The notes under the pieces: generated by a model
Told to the model about the DNA's origin: nothing
The model's database searches: none
Seen by the model: the letters and a program-made list of their open reading frames with translations, nothing else
Position numbers and translations under genes: made by a program
Shown: piece after piece, positions 8,365 through 18,897 of the stretch
Numbering within the stretch: the stretch's first letter is position 1
Layout: every line of letters starts with the position of its first letter
Assembly: GCF_023061285.1 (NCBI RefSeq)
Contig: NZ_JAKGAM010000001.1
Location: 248,001-312,000 of the forward strand
Source: Chromohalobacter nigrandesensis
Lineage (GTDB): Bacteria; Pseudomonadota; Gammaproteobacteria; Pseudomonadales; Halomonadaceae
DNA: 64,000 bases
Direction of reading: 5' to 3'

Positions 8365-8383
8365 CAAGAACAATTATCAATCA
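8365..8383 (-). promoter_or_regulatory. Possible Fur box / promoter of the TonB operon
   Basis: The minus strand reads TGATTGATAATTGTTCTTG. It contains one perfect Fur half (TGATAAT) and a poorer second half, and sits in the only AT-rich stretch between etfA and the DUF3450 gene. GATAAT could also serve as a -10. Iron control of TonB2/TtpC operons by Fur is known in Vibrio, so the position makes sense, but the match is partial. Confidence 0.3.
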
Positions 8384-8398
8384 TGAGTTATAAGAAAG

Positions 8399-8425
8399 AA
8401 AAACCGGCCACCCAGGGCCGGTTTT
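8399..8425. terminator. Bidirectional rho-independent terminator after etfBA
   Basis: AAAACCGGCC (8400-8409) pairs with GGCCGGTTTT (8416-8425) around a 6-nt loop. On the minus strand the stem runs into a T tract, so it ends etfBA transcription about 50 bp after the etfA stop. Confidence 0.85.
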
Positions 8426-8475
8426 GCAATGCAGTGCGCGCCAATAGTCTTGGCAGGCCGCACTCGTAGCTTCAC

Positions 8476-9402
8476 TTACAACTTGGACTCGAGTTCGGGA
8501 AGCACGTCGAACAAGTCGCCCACCAGGCCGTAATCGGCGACCTGGAAGATCGGCGCTTCTTCGTCCTTGTTGATCGCCACGATGACCTTGGCGTCCTTCA
8601 TGCCCGCCAGGTGCTGGATGGCGCCACTGATGCCCACGGCGATGTACAGTTCCGGCGCGACGATCTTGCCGGTCTGGCCGACCTGCATATCGTTGGGCAC
8701 GAAGCCGGCATCCACGGCCGCGCGCGAGGCACCGATCGCCGCACCGAGCTTGTCGGCGATGCCGTCGAGCAACTTGAAGTTCTCGCCGTTGCCCATACCG
8801 CGACCGCCGGAGACGACCACACGCGCACTGCCCAGTTCGGGGCGATCGCTGCTTGCCAGTTCCTCGCCGACGAACCGCGACAGGGTATTGTCGACCGCCA
8901 TGCTGACCGCCTCGACCCCGGCATTGCCCGTCGCGTCGACGGCATCGAAGGCCGTGGTGCGTACGGTGATGACCTTGAGGGCATCGCTCGATTGCACGGT
9001 GGCAATCGCATTGCCGGCATAGATCGGACGCTGGAAGGTATCGGGGCTTTCCACACCGATCACCTCCGACAGTGCGGCCACATCCTTGAGTGCGGCCACG
9101 CGTGGCAACACGTTCTTGCCGTGGGTGGACGCGGCAGCCAGCACATGGCTGTAGTCACCGGCAAGCTCGGCGATGAGTTCGGCCATCGGCTCGGCGAGCT
9201 GATGCGCGTAGACGCCGTCGTCGGCGGTTCTCACCTTGGCGACACCAGCCAGCTTGGCGGCCGCCTCGGCGACGCCTGCGACGTTCTCGCCCGCCACCAG
9301 GATGTCGATGTCTCCACCGATAGCCTGGGCCGCGGCGACCACGTGGGCGGTGCTGTCCGCCAGTTGGCCGTTATGATGTTCGGCGATAACCAGAATACTC
9401 AT
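8476..9402 (-). CDS. etfA: Electron transfer flavoprotein, alpha subunit
   Basis: The 308-residue product is an ETF alpha subunit. The N-terminal domain ([20 protein letters not shown]) is the variable half; the C-terminal FAD-binding half contains [13 protein letters not shown] (about 193-205), [20 protein letters not shown] and [20 protein letters not shown], all family hallmarks. ETF collects electrons from acyl-CoA and other dehydrogenases and delivers them to ETF:quinone oxidoreductase, encoded divergently at 10.5 kb. The ATG overlaps the etfB stop by 4 bp. Confidence 0.96.
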   Translation of the reverse strand: MSILVIAEHHNGQLADSTAHVVAAAQAIGGDIDILVAGENVAGVAEAAAKLAGVAKVRTADDGVYAHQLAEPMAELIAELAGDYSHVLAAASTHGKNVLPRVAALKDVAALSEVIGVESPDTFQRPIYAGNAIATVQSSDALKVITVRTTAFDAVDATGNAGVEAVSMAVDNTLSRFVGEELASSDRPELGSARVVVSGGRGMGNGENFKLLDGIADKLGAAIGASRAAVDAGFVPNDMQVGQTGKIVAPELYIAVGISGAIQHLAGMKDAKVIVAINKDEEAPIFQVADYGLVGDLFDVLPELESKL

Positions 9403-10151
9403 GCGATCACCTTGGCTTCGTTCTTGAGTTTGTCGACGAGTTCGCCCACGGAGGCCACCTTGGTGCCCCCCTTGCGTTCCGCCGGCGATTCCACCTTGAG
9501 AACGCTCAGGCTGGAGGCCACGGCGACGCCCATATCGTCAGGACTCTTGATATCGATGGGCTTCTTCTTGGCCTTCATGATATCGGGCAGCTTGGCATAA
9601 CGCGGCTCGTTGAGGCGCAGATCGGTGGTGATCACCGCCGGCAGCTTGAGTGCGACGGTCTGCAGGCCACCGTCGATCTCGCGGGTCACCTGGACGTCGT
9701 CGCCCTCGACCTGGACCTCGGAGGCAAAGGTGCCCTGCCCCATGCCTGCCAGCGCGGCCAGCATCTGACCGGTCTGGTTGTTGTCGGTGTCGATGGCCTG
9801 CTTGCCGAGAATCGTCAGGCCCGGCTGTTCGTCGTCGACGACCCGCTTGAGGAGCTTCGCAGCGGTCAGCGACTCGACCTTGTCGTCGGTCTCGACGTGG
9901 ATCGCGCGATCGGCGCCCAGCGCCAACGCGGTACGCAGTTGCTCCTGCGCAGCCTTGGGGCCGATGGTGACGGCGACCACCTCGCTGGCCACCCCCTTTT
10001 CCTTGAGGCGCACCGCTTCTTCCACGGCGATCTCGCAGAACGGATTCATGGCCATCTTGACGTTGGTGAGATCGACGTCGGAGTGATCCGGCTTGACCCG
10101 GATCTTGACGTTATAATCGATGACGCGTTTGACCGCGACGAGTACTTTCAT
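9399..10151 (-). CDS. etfB: Electron transfer flavoprotein, beta subunit
   Basis: The 250-residue product starts [20 protein letters not shown] and matches ETF beta throughout, including [19 protein letters not shown], the [13 protein letters not shown] segment, [20 protein letters not shown] (the AMP-binding/acyl-CoA dehydrogenase recognition region) and [20 protein letters not shown]. The beta subunit binds AMP and docks the dehydrogenase partners. It is the first gene of etfBA; a PsrA-like palindrome lies 51 bp upstream of its start. Confidence 0.96.
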   Translation of the reverse strand: MKVLVAVKRVIDYNVKIRVKPDHSDVDLTNVKMAMNPFCEIAVEEAVRLKEKGVASEVVAVTIGPKAAQEQLRTALALGADRAIHVETDDKVESLTAAKLLKRVVDDEQPGLTILGKQAIDTDNNQTGQMLAALAGMGQGTFASEVQVEGDDVQVTREIDGGLQTVALKLPAVITTDLRLNEPRYAKLPDIMKAKKKPIDIKSPDDMGVAVASSLSVLKVESPAERKGGTKVASVGELVDKLKNEAKVIA

Positions 10152-10201
10152 GGTGTCCTCGCTTGGTTAGAACCGGCAGGCATGCCCTTAGAATAAATTC
10201 A

Positions 10202-10215
10202 TTCAAGCGTTTGAT
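10202..10215. promoter_or_regulatory. PsrA-like palindrome next to etfB
   Basis: TTCAAGCGTTTGAT is an imperfect palindrome resembling the PsrA operator CAAAC-N(2-4)-GTTTG; the left half is degenerate. It lies about 50 bp before the etfB start. PsrA, a TetR-family acyl-CoA-responsive regulator, is known to control etf and fatty-acid oxidation genes in pseudomonads and relatives. Confidence 0.4.
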
Positions 10216-10382
10216 AGGGGGCGTGTCCCGTAAAAATGTCGCCCGTTAAACACTCGGCGACCCTATATAATATTGCGTGATCTCGTCCAACCTGGTCAAA
10301 CCCTGAAGCGCCGTCATGGCAGCGCCCCAGGACAAACCACGCGGAAAATGACATCATGCGGGCGGTCGTTCTGTGTAGAATC

Positions 10383-10394
10383 AAACGGCCGTTT
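10383..10394. promoter_or_regulatory. PsrA-like operator upstream of the ETF:quinone oxidoreductase gene
   Basis: AAACGGCCGTTT is a perfect 12-bp palindrome in the context TCAAACGGCCGTTTAA, close to the PsrA consensus CAAAC-N4-GTTTG. It lies about 120 bp before the GTG start. The 364-bp divergent spacer 10152-10515 also contains an AT-rich promoter-like stretch (TATAATAT at 10266-10273) but no credible gene. Confidence 0.5.
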
Positions 10395-10515
10395 AAAATA
10401 CAATCTTTAGAATACAACCAAAAAAACGCGACTTGTCCATGCACCATTGCTCGAAAGACACTGTGCATGCTCGGGCGCGTCGACCGCCCAACGCGAAGAT
10501 GGAGGAGATCAAGCC

Positions 10516-12171
10516 GTGGAACGCGAATACATGGATTTCGACGTCGTCATCGTCGGCGCCGGCCCATCCGGACTCTCGGCGGCGTGTCGCCTGATGCAGC
10601 AGGCCCAAGAGGCCCAGCGCGAGCTCAGCGTCTGCGTGGTCGAAAAAGGCTCTGAAGTGGGCGCGCATATTCTTTCCGGTGCCGTGCTCGAGACACGCGC
10701 CCTGCGCGAACTCTTTCCCGACTGGGAGTCGCGTGGCGCACCGCTGACTACTCCCGTCATCAGCGACGATCTCTACCTGCTCAAGGACGCCGAAAGCGCC
10801 CAGAAGCTGCCCAATGCGCTGGTGCCCAAAAGCATGCACAACACCGGCGGCGCGCATGATAATTATGTCATCAGCGCCGGCAACCTGTGTCGTTGGCTAG
10901 CCGAGCAGGCCGAAGAGCTGGGCGTGGAAATTTTCCCCGGCTTCGCCGCCCAGGAAAGCCTCCACGATGACGACGGCACGGTACGCGGCATCCTCGTCGG
11001 CGACATGGGCGTGGCCGCCGACGGCAGCGAGAAACCCGGCCACATGCCGGGCATGGAACTGCGCGCCAAATACACGCTATTTGCCGAGGGCGCACGCGGG
11101 CATCTCGGCAAGCGCCTGATCGAGCGCTTCGACCTCGACGCAGACCGCGATCCACAACACTATGCCTTGGGTTTCAAGGAACTCTGGGACGTACCCGCCG
11201 ATCAGCACACGCCAGGGCGCGTCTTGCATGGCTCAGGCTGGCCATTGCCCAGCGACACGCATGGCGGCTGGTTTCTTTACCATGCCGAGAACCAGCAGGT
11301 CGTGGTGGGATTGATCGTCGATCTTTCCTACGACAACCCTTACCTCTCGCCCTTCGATGAGTTTCAGCGCATGAAGCACCATCCGGTGCTCAAGCAACAT
11401 CTCGAGGGCGGCTCCCGGGTTTCCTACGGGGCCCGCGCGATCACCAAGGGCGGCGCCAATAGTCTGCCCAAGATGACCTTCCCCGGGGGCTTGTTGATCG
11501 GTTGCGATGCCGGCACGCTCAACTTCGCCAAGATCAAGGGCATTCACATGGCGATGAAATCCGGCCTGGTCGCCGCCGAGGCCGTGTTCGAGGCGTTCGT
11601 GGCGGGCGATGAAGGCGGTGCGGAGCTGACCGCATTTACCTCGAAGTGGCAAAATAGCTGGGCCTGGGCGGAGTTGACCGAAAGCCGCAGCTTCGGACCG
11701 GCGATTCACAAGTACGGCACCGTCAAGGGCGGCGCCTACAACTTTCTGGACCAACTGCTGGGCGGCAAGTTGCCCACGGTGCACGACACTACCTCCGACC
11801 ATGCGCGCATGCGCCATGCCAGCGAGGCGACACGCATCGACTATCCCAAGCCGGATGGCAAGCTCTCGTTCGACAAGTCTTCGTCGGTATTCCTCTCCAA
11901 TACCAACCATGAAGAGGATCAACCCTGTCACTTGCGGCTCGCCGATCCCGAGATTCCGGTACGCGTCAACTTGCCGGAATACGCCGAGCCCGCGCAGCGT
12001 TACTGCCCCGCCGGGGTCTACGAAATAGTCGAGGAAGACGGTGAACCCAAGTTCCAGATCAACTTCCAGAACTGCGTGCACTGCAAGACCTGCGACATCA
12101 AGGACCCTGCCCAGAACATCACCTGGGTGGCGCCGGAAGGTGGCGGCGGCCCCAACTATCCCAACATGTAG
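10516..12171 (+). CDS. Electron transfer flavoprotein:ubiquinone oxidoreductase
   Basis: The 551-residue product is ETF-QO, a membrane-associated flavoprotein/iron-sulphur enzyme that passes electrons from ETF to quinone. It has the N-terminal FAD motif DVVIVGAGPSGLSAACRL, the conserved KGSEVGAHILSGAV, the GGWFLYH...VVVGLIVDLSYDNPY region, GCDAGTLNFAKIKG, and a C-terminal 4Fe-4S ferredoxin-like domain with Cys497, Cys520, Cys523 and Cys526 (NCVHCKTCDIKDP). I chose GTG 10516 because GGAGGAGA lies 8 nt upstream; this gives the normal family length. It is divergent from etfBA and probably co-regulated through PsrA-like sites. Confidence 0.95.
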   Translation: MEREYMDFDVVIVGAGPSGLSAACRLMQQAQEAQRELSVCVVEKGSEVGAHILSGAVLETRALRELFPDWESRGAPLTTPVISDDLYLLKDAESAQKLPNALVPKSMHNTGGAHDNYVISAGNLCRWLAEQAEELGVEIFPGFAAQESLHDDDGTVRGILVGDMGVAADGSEKPGHMPGMELRAKYTLFAEGARGHLGKRLIERFDLDADRDPQHYALGFKELWDVPADQHTPGRVLHGSGWPLPSDTHGGWFLYHAENQQVVVGLIVDLSYDNPYLSPFDEFQRMKHHPVLKQHLEGGSRVSYGARAITKGGANSLPKMTFPGGLLIGCDAGTLNFAKIKGIHMAMKSGLVAAEAVFEAFVAGDEGGAELTAFTSKWQNSWAWAELTESRSFGPAIHKYGTVKGGAYNFLDQLLGGKLPTVHDTTSDHARMRHASEATRIDYPKPDGKLSFDKSSSVFLSNTNHEEDQPCHLRLADPEIPVRVNLPEYAEPAQRYCPAGVYEIVEEDGEPKFQINFQNCVHCKTCDIKDPAQNITWVAPEGGGGPNYPNM

Positions 12172-12222
12172 TCATGCAGACACGGCACCCTCGCTTGCGA
12201 GCGGGGGCACCTGACGTTCACT

Positions 12223-14418
12223 TCAGCTGGGTACCGCCTGATCTGTCATACGCTCCAATGGAGCACGCGCGGCGATCAACCGCCGACGTCCCGCCTGCGT
12301 GAAACGCACCTCGATGACCGGATTGGCGGGGTCGCCCTCGAGAAGGACGATCTCGCCATCACCGAAGACGCCATGTCGCACCCACTGCCCCACCGTCCAT
12401 GTCGCAGGCGAGGATTCAGAGGCCGTCTCTGATGCGCGGGTGACGGTCAGCTTCAAGCCGCAACGTTCGAGATACCGCCCGACCACCTCCGGCGCACGCA
12501 CCGCCAGTGACTCGGGCGGTGTCTCGCCAAGCGCCGCGGCGGCGCGATGGCAGTCGTCCCAGGCGGTCTCCTCGAGAAACCGGCTGGGGCGATGATCGCC
12601 GCCATCGTGAAGGACCAGCAAACGCTCCCGCGCCCGGGTGATCGCCACATAGTAAAGGCGACGCTCCTCCTCCAGGCGCTCGGCGTCCAAAGGCGTCTCA
12701 CGCGTGTAGTGCGGAAAGTCTTCCTCGTTGACGCCCCACAGCGCGACCATCGGCCACTCGAGCCCCTTGGCGCCATGCACCGTGGTCACCAATACGCCAT
12801 CCTCGCGCGCTTCCACCGGCTGGCTGAGCAGCTCAATGAAGCCTTCGGGATCGTGGGCCAGTTCACCGGCCTGCTCGATCAACACATCGAGCAGACGCAC
12901 GTCATCCTCGGCCTTGGCACGCCTCGAGGCCGAACGCTTGAGGGCCTTGTCCGCCTCGGTGGCCTCGACGACATGTTCGAGCAGCTTGGCCGGCGACCAG
13001 TGCGCCATGCGTGGCAGTTCGCATAACAATTGCCAGCGACGCTTGAGGTTACGCCGCTGAAGGGGCTTCAACGCGTTCAACAAGGGGTCGTGCCGCTCGG
13101 GCCATTGCTGGGTCTGGGCCAGTTGGTGCGCCAATGCGGTCAGCGTCTCGCGAGGCACGAAGACCGTGGGCTGCGACAACAGCAGATTGAGCTGCTCGGG
13201 GTCCTGCAAGCGTCGCCCGTCACGCGCCAGGGCCAGATACCCCGCCAGCGCCTGCACCAGCGGCAGACGAAACACGAAGCGATCCTCACGCGCGAGCCGG
13301 AACGGGATGCCGGCTCGCAACAACTGTAACTGCACCGAGACGGACAACGCCCAACTGCGCACCAGCACACAGGCCTCGCCCAAGGCTCGCCCGTCGCCGC
13401 GCCACTGCTGAAGAGCATCGAGCAGCGCACTACTGCCCACCGCTACGTCGGCGCGGGTCGCCGGCGTGCCGGGCGCGGCCAGGCATAACTGATCGGGACG
13501 CCGCCGATTGGCGCGGATGGCATGATTGGCTGCCAAGGCCAGCACATGGCCATGGCGAAAGGTATATGACAGCGGATAATCGTGGGCGGTGCCGAACAAG
13601 GTGGTAAAGCGTTCGAACATGGCATCGGGGCGCGCCCCGCGCCATTCGTAGATGCACTGATTGGCATCGCCCACCGCCATCACCTGGGCGGAAGCCCCCG
13701 CGAGAATCGCCAATAAGCGCTGCTGCACCTCATTGATGTCCTGATACTCGTCGACGATCACATGATCGAGAAAACCCTGCACCCGCGAACGCGCCTCGGG
13801 GGTCGCTTCCAGGCAGCGCAGCGGCCGATAGAGCAGATCGGCGTAGGTCATCAAGGCGTGATCCTCGAGCAATCCCTCGAAGACCGCATACGCTTCACAG
13901 AAATGCTGGGTGCCGTCACCGAAATCCAGGCGTTCGTGGAGTATCTCGGGGGCGCACATCTCGGCCTTGACCAGTTCGCAGAACTGCGCAAGCGCCTCGA
14001 GACGATCCGACTCCAGCGCGGCGTGGCGCTGACTGTCATCGGCGTGTTCCAGACTCATTTGCACTGCCTGGCGTAACAGCCGCTCGCGCTGCCAATCGGC
14101 GACAATCAACTGGCGCGATGACAGATACCCCCAGCGCGTCAGGGTCTGAGTCAGGCGATGCCCGATGGAGTGAAAGGTTCGCACGTCGGGAAGGCGCTGC
14201 CCTGCCGCCTCGTGCGCCAGCTTGTGGGTGAAGTCCTCGCGGGCGGCGCGATTGAACATCAGCACCAACATGCGTTGCGGTGGCACGCGGTTGGCCAGCA
14301 GGTGCAAGACGCGCTGCACCAGCGTGGTGGTCTTGCCGGCACCGGCGACCGCCGATACACGCGCATGCCCTTCGACATGCGCGACCACGGCGCGTTGTTC
14401 GGGCGTCGCCTCGCTCAC
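12223..14418 (-). CDS. UvrD/Rep-family superfamily 1 DNA helicase
   Basis: The 731-residue product has the SF1A helicase motifs: Q motif TPEQRAVV (about 5-12), Walker A SAVAGAGKTTTL (22-33), RAAREDF, TFHSIGHRL, Walker B VIVDEYQDIN, VGDANQCIYEWRGA, TTVHGAKGLEW and YYVAITRARERLLV. The C-terminus adds a small beta-rich domain (VGQWVRHGVFGDGEIVLLEG) like the PcrA/UvrD C-terminal RNA-polymerase-binding fold. It is not a canonical UvrD or Rep by length and spacing, so I leave the symbol empty. Its ATG overlaps the DUF1285 stop by 4 bp. A DNA-repair or replication-fork helicase role is inferred. Confidence 0.85.
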   Translation of the reverse strand: MSEATPEQRAVVAHVEGHARVSAVAGAGKTTTLVQRVLHLLANRVPPQRMLVLMFNRAAREDFTHKLAHEAAGQRLPDVRTFHSIGHRLTQTLTRWGYLSSRQLIVADWQRERLLRQAVQMSLEHADDSQRHAALESDRLEALAQFCELVKAEMCAPEILHERLDFGDGTQHFCEAYAVFEGLLEDHALMTYADLLYRPLRCLEATPEARSRVQGFLDHVIVDEYQDINEVQQRLLAILAGASAQVMAVGDANQCIYEWRGARPDAMFERFTTLFGTAHDYPLSYTFRHGHVLALAANHAIRANRRRPDQLCLAAPGTPATRADVAVGSSALLDALQQWRGDGRALGEACVLVRSWALSVSVQLQLLRAGIPFRLAREDRFVFRLPLVQALAGYLALARDGRRLQDPEQLNLLLSQPTVFVPRETLTALAHQLAQTQQWPERHDPLLNALKPLQRRNLKRRWQLLCELPRMAHWSPAKLLEHVVEATEADKALKRSASRRAKAEDDVRLLDVLIEQAGELAHDPEGFIELLSQPVEAREDGVLVTTVHGAKGLEWPMVALWGVNEEDFPHYTRETPLDAERLEEERRLYYVAITRARERLLVLHDGGDHRPSRFLEETAWDDCHRAAAALGETPPESLAVRAPEVVGRYLERCGLKLTVTRASETASESSPATWTVGQWVRHGVFGDGEIVLLEGDPANPVIEVRFTQAGRRRLIAARAPLERMTDQAVPS

Positions 14419-14969
14419 GGCGTCTCCTCGGGCAACCAGCCCAGAGGCTGCCAGACGCCGTCGCTATATATCCCCAGCGCGCTGCCGTCGGCTGTCGCAT
14501 GCAACTCGGCAGTGTCGATCAGGCGATAGTAGACGTTGCGGTTGAGGCGTGCCGCCAGCCCGAAGCGAATGGCGACCTCGGGAACCGGCTCCCCGGCCGG
14601 CATGGCGCTGACCGCGAGGCGGCGCTGCGCACCCAAGGTGACGCTATCGCCGAGGTTGGTGGTCAGCGTCCACACCCCGTCGCGACAATCGGCATCGGCG
14701 ATCAGGAACGGGCGATCCTCGACCTGGATACGCAGCTTTTCGACCGGTGTCACCAGGTAGTAATCGCCATCTTCTTCCCGACGTAGCAGGCGCGACAGCA
14801 AACGTACCAAGCGTGCGCGCCCGATCGGGGTGCCCTCATGCCACCAGCGGCCATCGGCGGCAATGGTCAACGCCATGTCACCGCAGAAAGGCGGATTCCA
14901 GGTATCGACCGGTGGCAACGCTGCCGCCGGTGATGCGTCGAGATGTGCCGTCAACGACTCTAGTGGCAT
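14415..14969 (-). CDS. DUF1285 domain protein
   Basis: The 184-residue product matches the DUF1285 family: PPVDTWNPPFCGDMALTIAADG at the front, then GRWWHEGTPIGRARLVRLLS, DGDYYLVTPVEKLRIQVEDR and the C-terminal NVYYRLIDTA. The family is widespread in proteobacteria and has no settled function; structures show a two-domain beta fold that may bind a small ligand or protein. No signal peptide is seen. It overlaps the downstream helicase gene by 4 bp, so the two are probably co-translated, and follows tatD by 22 bp. Confidence 0.85.
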   Translation of the reverse strand: MPLESLTAHLDASPAAALPPVDTWNPPFCGDMALTIAADGRWWHEGTPIGRARLVRLLSRLLRREEDGDYYLVTPVEKLRIQVEDRPFLIADADCRDGVWTLTTNLGDSVTLGAQRRLAVSAMPAGEPVPEVAIRFGLAARLNRNVYYRLIDTAELHATADGSALGIYSDGVWQPLGWLPEETP

Positions 14970-14991
14970 GCTCGCTCCTCGCTGCTGGACG

Positions 14992-15819
14992 TTACTGACC
15001 GCTCATCTGTGCCAATGCCTCACGCACATCCTCGGGCGCCTCGGGCAGCGCGGCGCGAAACAGCCGGTAGAAATTGGCACTCGTCTGCATCGCGACTTCG
15101 TCGACACTGATGCCGCGCTCGGCGGCGATACATTCCGACACTTCCACGACCCACTGAGGCTCATTGGGTTTGCCACGATGCGGCACCGGGGCCAGATAAG
15201 GGCTATCGGTCTCGATCAACAACCGGTCGAGGGGCACAAGGCGCGCCAGCTCGCGAACCGAGGTGGCGTTACGGAAGGTCACGATGCCGGAAAGCGAAAT
15301 GTAGAAGCCCAGCCTCACCGCCTCGCGCGCCATGTCGAGATCCTCGGTGAAGCAATGCAAGACGCCCCCCACCGCGGGATCGGTATGCTCGCGAATCAAC
15401 GCCAGGGTGTCTTCCTTGGCATCACGGGTATGCACGATCACCGGCAATTCGAGCTCGCGCGCGGCGCGCAGGTGATCGGCGAAACGCCGATGCTGCACAT
15501 CATGGGGCACTTCATCGTAATGATAGTCCAACCCGGTCTCGCCAATCGCCACCGCGTCATGACGCTGGGCGCAGTCGACGATGGCCTGGACGTCGGGCTC
15601 GCGCTCGACGCGGTGCAACGGATGTACCCCGGCGGACAGCGAGACGTCATCGTGAGCACGGGCGATATCCACCAGGTTGGAGACATCGTCCAGCGTGACG
15701 GCGATCGCCAGGAAGTGACGCACGCCACGTTGGCGAGCGGCGTCCAGAGCACCCTCGAGCTTGCCATCATGGGCGGTGAGGTCGAGTCGATCGAGATGGC
15801 AGTGGGAATCAACGAACAT
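14992..15819 (-). CDS. TatD-family metal-dependent hydrolase/DNase
   Basis: The 275-residue protein carries all TatD signatures: MFVDSHCHLDR (metal ligands His6 and His8), SAGVHPLHR, AIGETGLDYHYD (metal Glu), PVIVHTRDAKEDTLAL, GGVLHCFTED and LLIETDSPYLAPVPHRGKPNEP. TatD proteins are cytoplasmic 3'-5' exonucleases or deacylases; the closest type by length and position next to holB/tmk is YcfH. It sits 35 bp after pilZ in the holB operon direction. Confidence 0.93.
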   Translation of the reverse strand: MFVDSHCHLDRLDLTAHDGKLEGALDAARQRGVRHFLAIAVTLDDVSNLVDIARAHDDVSLSAGVHPLHRVEREPDVQAIVDCAQRHDAVAIGETGLDYHYDEVPHDVQHRRFADHLRAARELELPVIVHTRDAKEDTLALIREHTDPAVGGVLHCFTEDLDMAREAVRLGFYISLSGIVTFRNATSVRELARLVPLDRLLIETDSPYLAPVPHRGKPNEPQWVVEVSECIAAERGISVDEVAMQTSANFYRLFRAALPEAPEDVREALAQMSGQ

Positions 15820-15854
15820 GCGGTACCTAAAGAATCGAAAAGGGTGTCATGGCA

Positions 15855-16184
15855 TTAAAGGGTATAACTGGGACGCGAGGCGGTGACGCCTGCGAGCTGG
15901 GCGTCGATCAGTTCCCTCACGCGTTGGTCGGCGGCGCTGAAATGCACGCCGATCCCCGGGACGCGCCGCCCGCCGACACCCGGCGGCGACAGCCAGGCAA
16001 CCGTGCCCGAGACCGGTAGACGTTCGGCGTCCTCCGGCAAGGTGATCAGCAGATACACCGCATCGCCGAGGGCATAACGCTCCTGCGTGGGAACGAAGAC
16101 GCCACCCCGCGCCAGCCAAGGCATATAAGCTGCTTGCAGAGTCTGCGTATCGTGGAACGTCAGGGATAAGGCTTTTTGCGCCAC
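15855..16184 (-). CDS. pilZ: PilZ-domain protein (type IV pilus assembly / c-di-GMP type)
   Basis: The 109-residue protein (VAQKALSLTFHDTQTLQAAY from a GTG start) matches the short PilZ of pseudomonads, encoded between holB and tatD. I chose GTG 16184 because GAGGAGGA (16191-16198) sits 6 nt upstream; an ATG at 16223 has no SD and would overrun it. The single PilZ domain has GGVFVPTQERYALGDAVYLL and VSGTVAWLSPPG. Like canonical PilZ, it lacks a clear RxxxR c-di-GMP-binding motif at its N-terminus, fitting a pilus-assembly adaptor rather than a c-di-GMP receptor. Confidence 0.85.
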   Translation of the reverse strand: MAQKALSLTFHDTQTLQAAYMPWLARGGVFVPTQERYALGDAVYLLITLPEDAERLPVSGTVAWLSPPGVGGRRVPGIGVHFSAADQRVRELIDAQLAGVTASRPSYTL

Positions 16185-16256
16185 GCCGGGTCCTCCTCGA
16201 TCAGGGTGCACGACTCGCTTCATGCAGCATATTTATGACTCGCCAGCATGGCGCTG

Positions 16257-17872
<1,616 letters not shown>

Positions 17873-17881
17873 CTACCCCGC

Positions 17882-18883
17882 TCAGCGGTTGAGAATGTAA
17901 CGACGTACTGCGGCATTGTGCTCGGCCAGCGTACTGGAAAAGTGATGCGAGCCGTCGCCTTGGGCGACGAAATACAAGGCATCCCCCGGGGCCGGATCCA
18001 CGGCGGCCTGCAACGACCCCACGCCCGGCATGGCAATCGGCGTCGGCGGTAGCCCATCGATCACATAGGTGTTATAGGGCGTCTCACGGCGCAGATCGGC
18101 CCGCGTGATGTTGCCATCGTAGTCCTCGCCCATGCCGTAAATCACCGTGGGATCGGTTTGCAGCCGCATACCGCGCTCGAGACGCCGCGTGAACACACCG
18201 GCGATCTGACGCCGCTCTTCGGGCACGCCCGTCTCGCGCTCGATCAACGAGGCCAGGATGAGCGCATCGTAGGCGCTATCGATGGGCAGGTCGTCACGCC
18301 GCTGCGCCCAGACATCCTCCAGAGTGGTGGCCATGCGTTCATAGGCACGACGCAATACCTCAAGGTCCGTCATCCCCTTGTGATAGCGGTACGTATCGGG
18401 AAAGAAACGTCCTTCGGGATATTCGTCTTCATGCCCCAAGGCCGTCATGATCTCTTCATCGCTCATGTCTCGCGTGCGATGCTCGAGCTTGGCAGCGGCA
18501 TCCAGTTGGCGACGCATCTGCGCGAACGTCCAGCCCTCGGGAATGGTAAACCGATAGGACACAACGTTGTCGCTGGAAAGTCGCGCGACCATTTGGTTGC
18601 CGCTCATTCCGGGGTCGAGCTCGAATTCACCGGAACGCAGTCCGTTGACCTTGTCCGGAGAGAGCTGCGCCAGGACGCGATACGGCCAGGTGGCGTCGAT
18701 GATGCCACGCTCCTCGAGTTCACCGATGACACGCGTGAATCCCGCACCACGCGGCACTTCATATATCGTCGTTTCATCGAGGGCCAGCGGAGCCGCCAGG
18801 CGGGATTGCCAATACTGATAGGCTCCCAGAAGCACCACACAGGCCAATACCGCAATCCCTATGAAAACCTTCACCACTCGCAT
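17882..18883 (-). CDS. mltG: MltG endolytic murein transglycosylase (YceG family)
   Basis: The product has one N-terminal membrane helix (VFIGIAVLACVVLLGAYQYW), a LysM-like subdomain (YEVPRGAGFTRVIGELEERG), and the YceG catalytic domain with LIERETGVPEERRQIAGVFTRR (catalytic Glu in the LIERE motif), QTDPTVIYGMG and NTYVIDGLPPTPIAMPGVGSLQAA. MltG cuts nascent glycan strands and sets their length. I chose ATG 18883 (AAGG seven bases upstream); a GTG at 18901, overlapping the pabC stop, would add six residues. Confidence 0.93.
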   Translation of the reverse strand: MRVVKVFIGIAVLACVVLLGAYQYWQSRLAAPLALDETTIYEVPRGAGFTRVIGELEERGIIDATWPYRVLAQLSPDKVNGLRSGEFELDPGMSGNQMVARLSSDNVVSYRFTIPEGWTFAQMRRQLDAAAKLEHRTRDMSDEEIMTALGHEDEYPEGRFFPDTYRYHKGMTDLEVLRRAYERMATTLEDVWAQRRDDLPIDSAYDALILASLIERETGVPEERRQIAGVFTRRLERGMRLQTDPTVIYGMGEDYDGNITRADLRRETPYNTYVIDGLPPTPIAMPGVGSLQAAVDPAPGDALYFVAQGDGSHHFSSTLAEHNAAVRRYILNR

Positions 18884-18897
18884 GTCGATACCTTGTC

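Noticed and set aside
8291-8380. Longer N-terminus for the DUF3450 protein from TTG at 8380
   Set aside because: The extension runs through the AT-rich promoter/Fur-like region, and GTG 8290 has a good SD directly before a normal signal peptide.
10405-10418. CTTTAGAATACAAC as a second Ter site
   Set aside because: It resembles E. coli Ter only with a one-base insertion in the core and sits in the etf regulatory region; chance match is likely.
10199-10468. 89-codon minus-strand ORF in the etf divergent spacer
   Set aside because: It covers the predicted operators and promoter-like AT-rich stretch, has no family match, and would collide with the transcription start regions.
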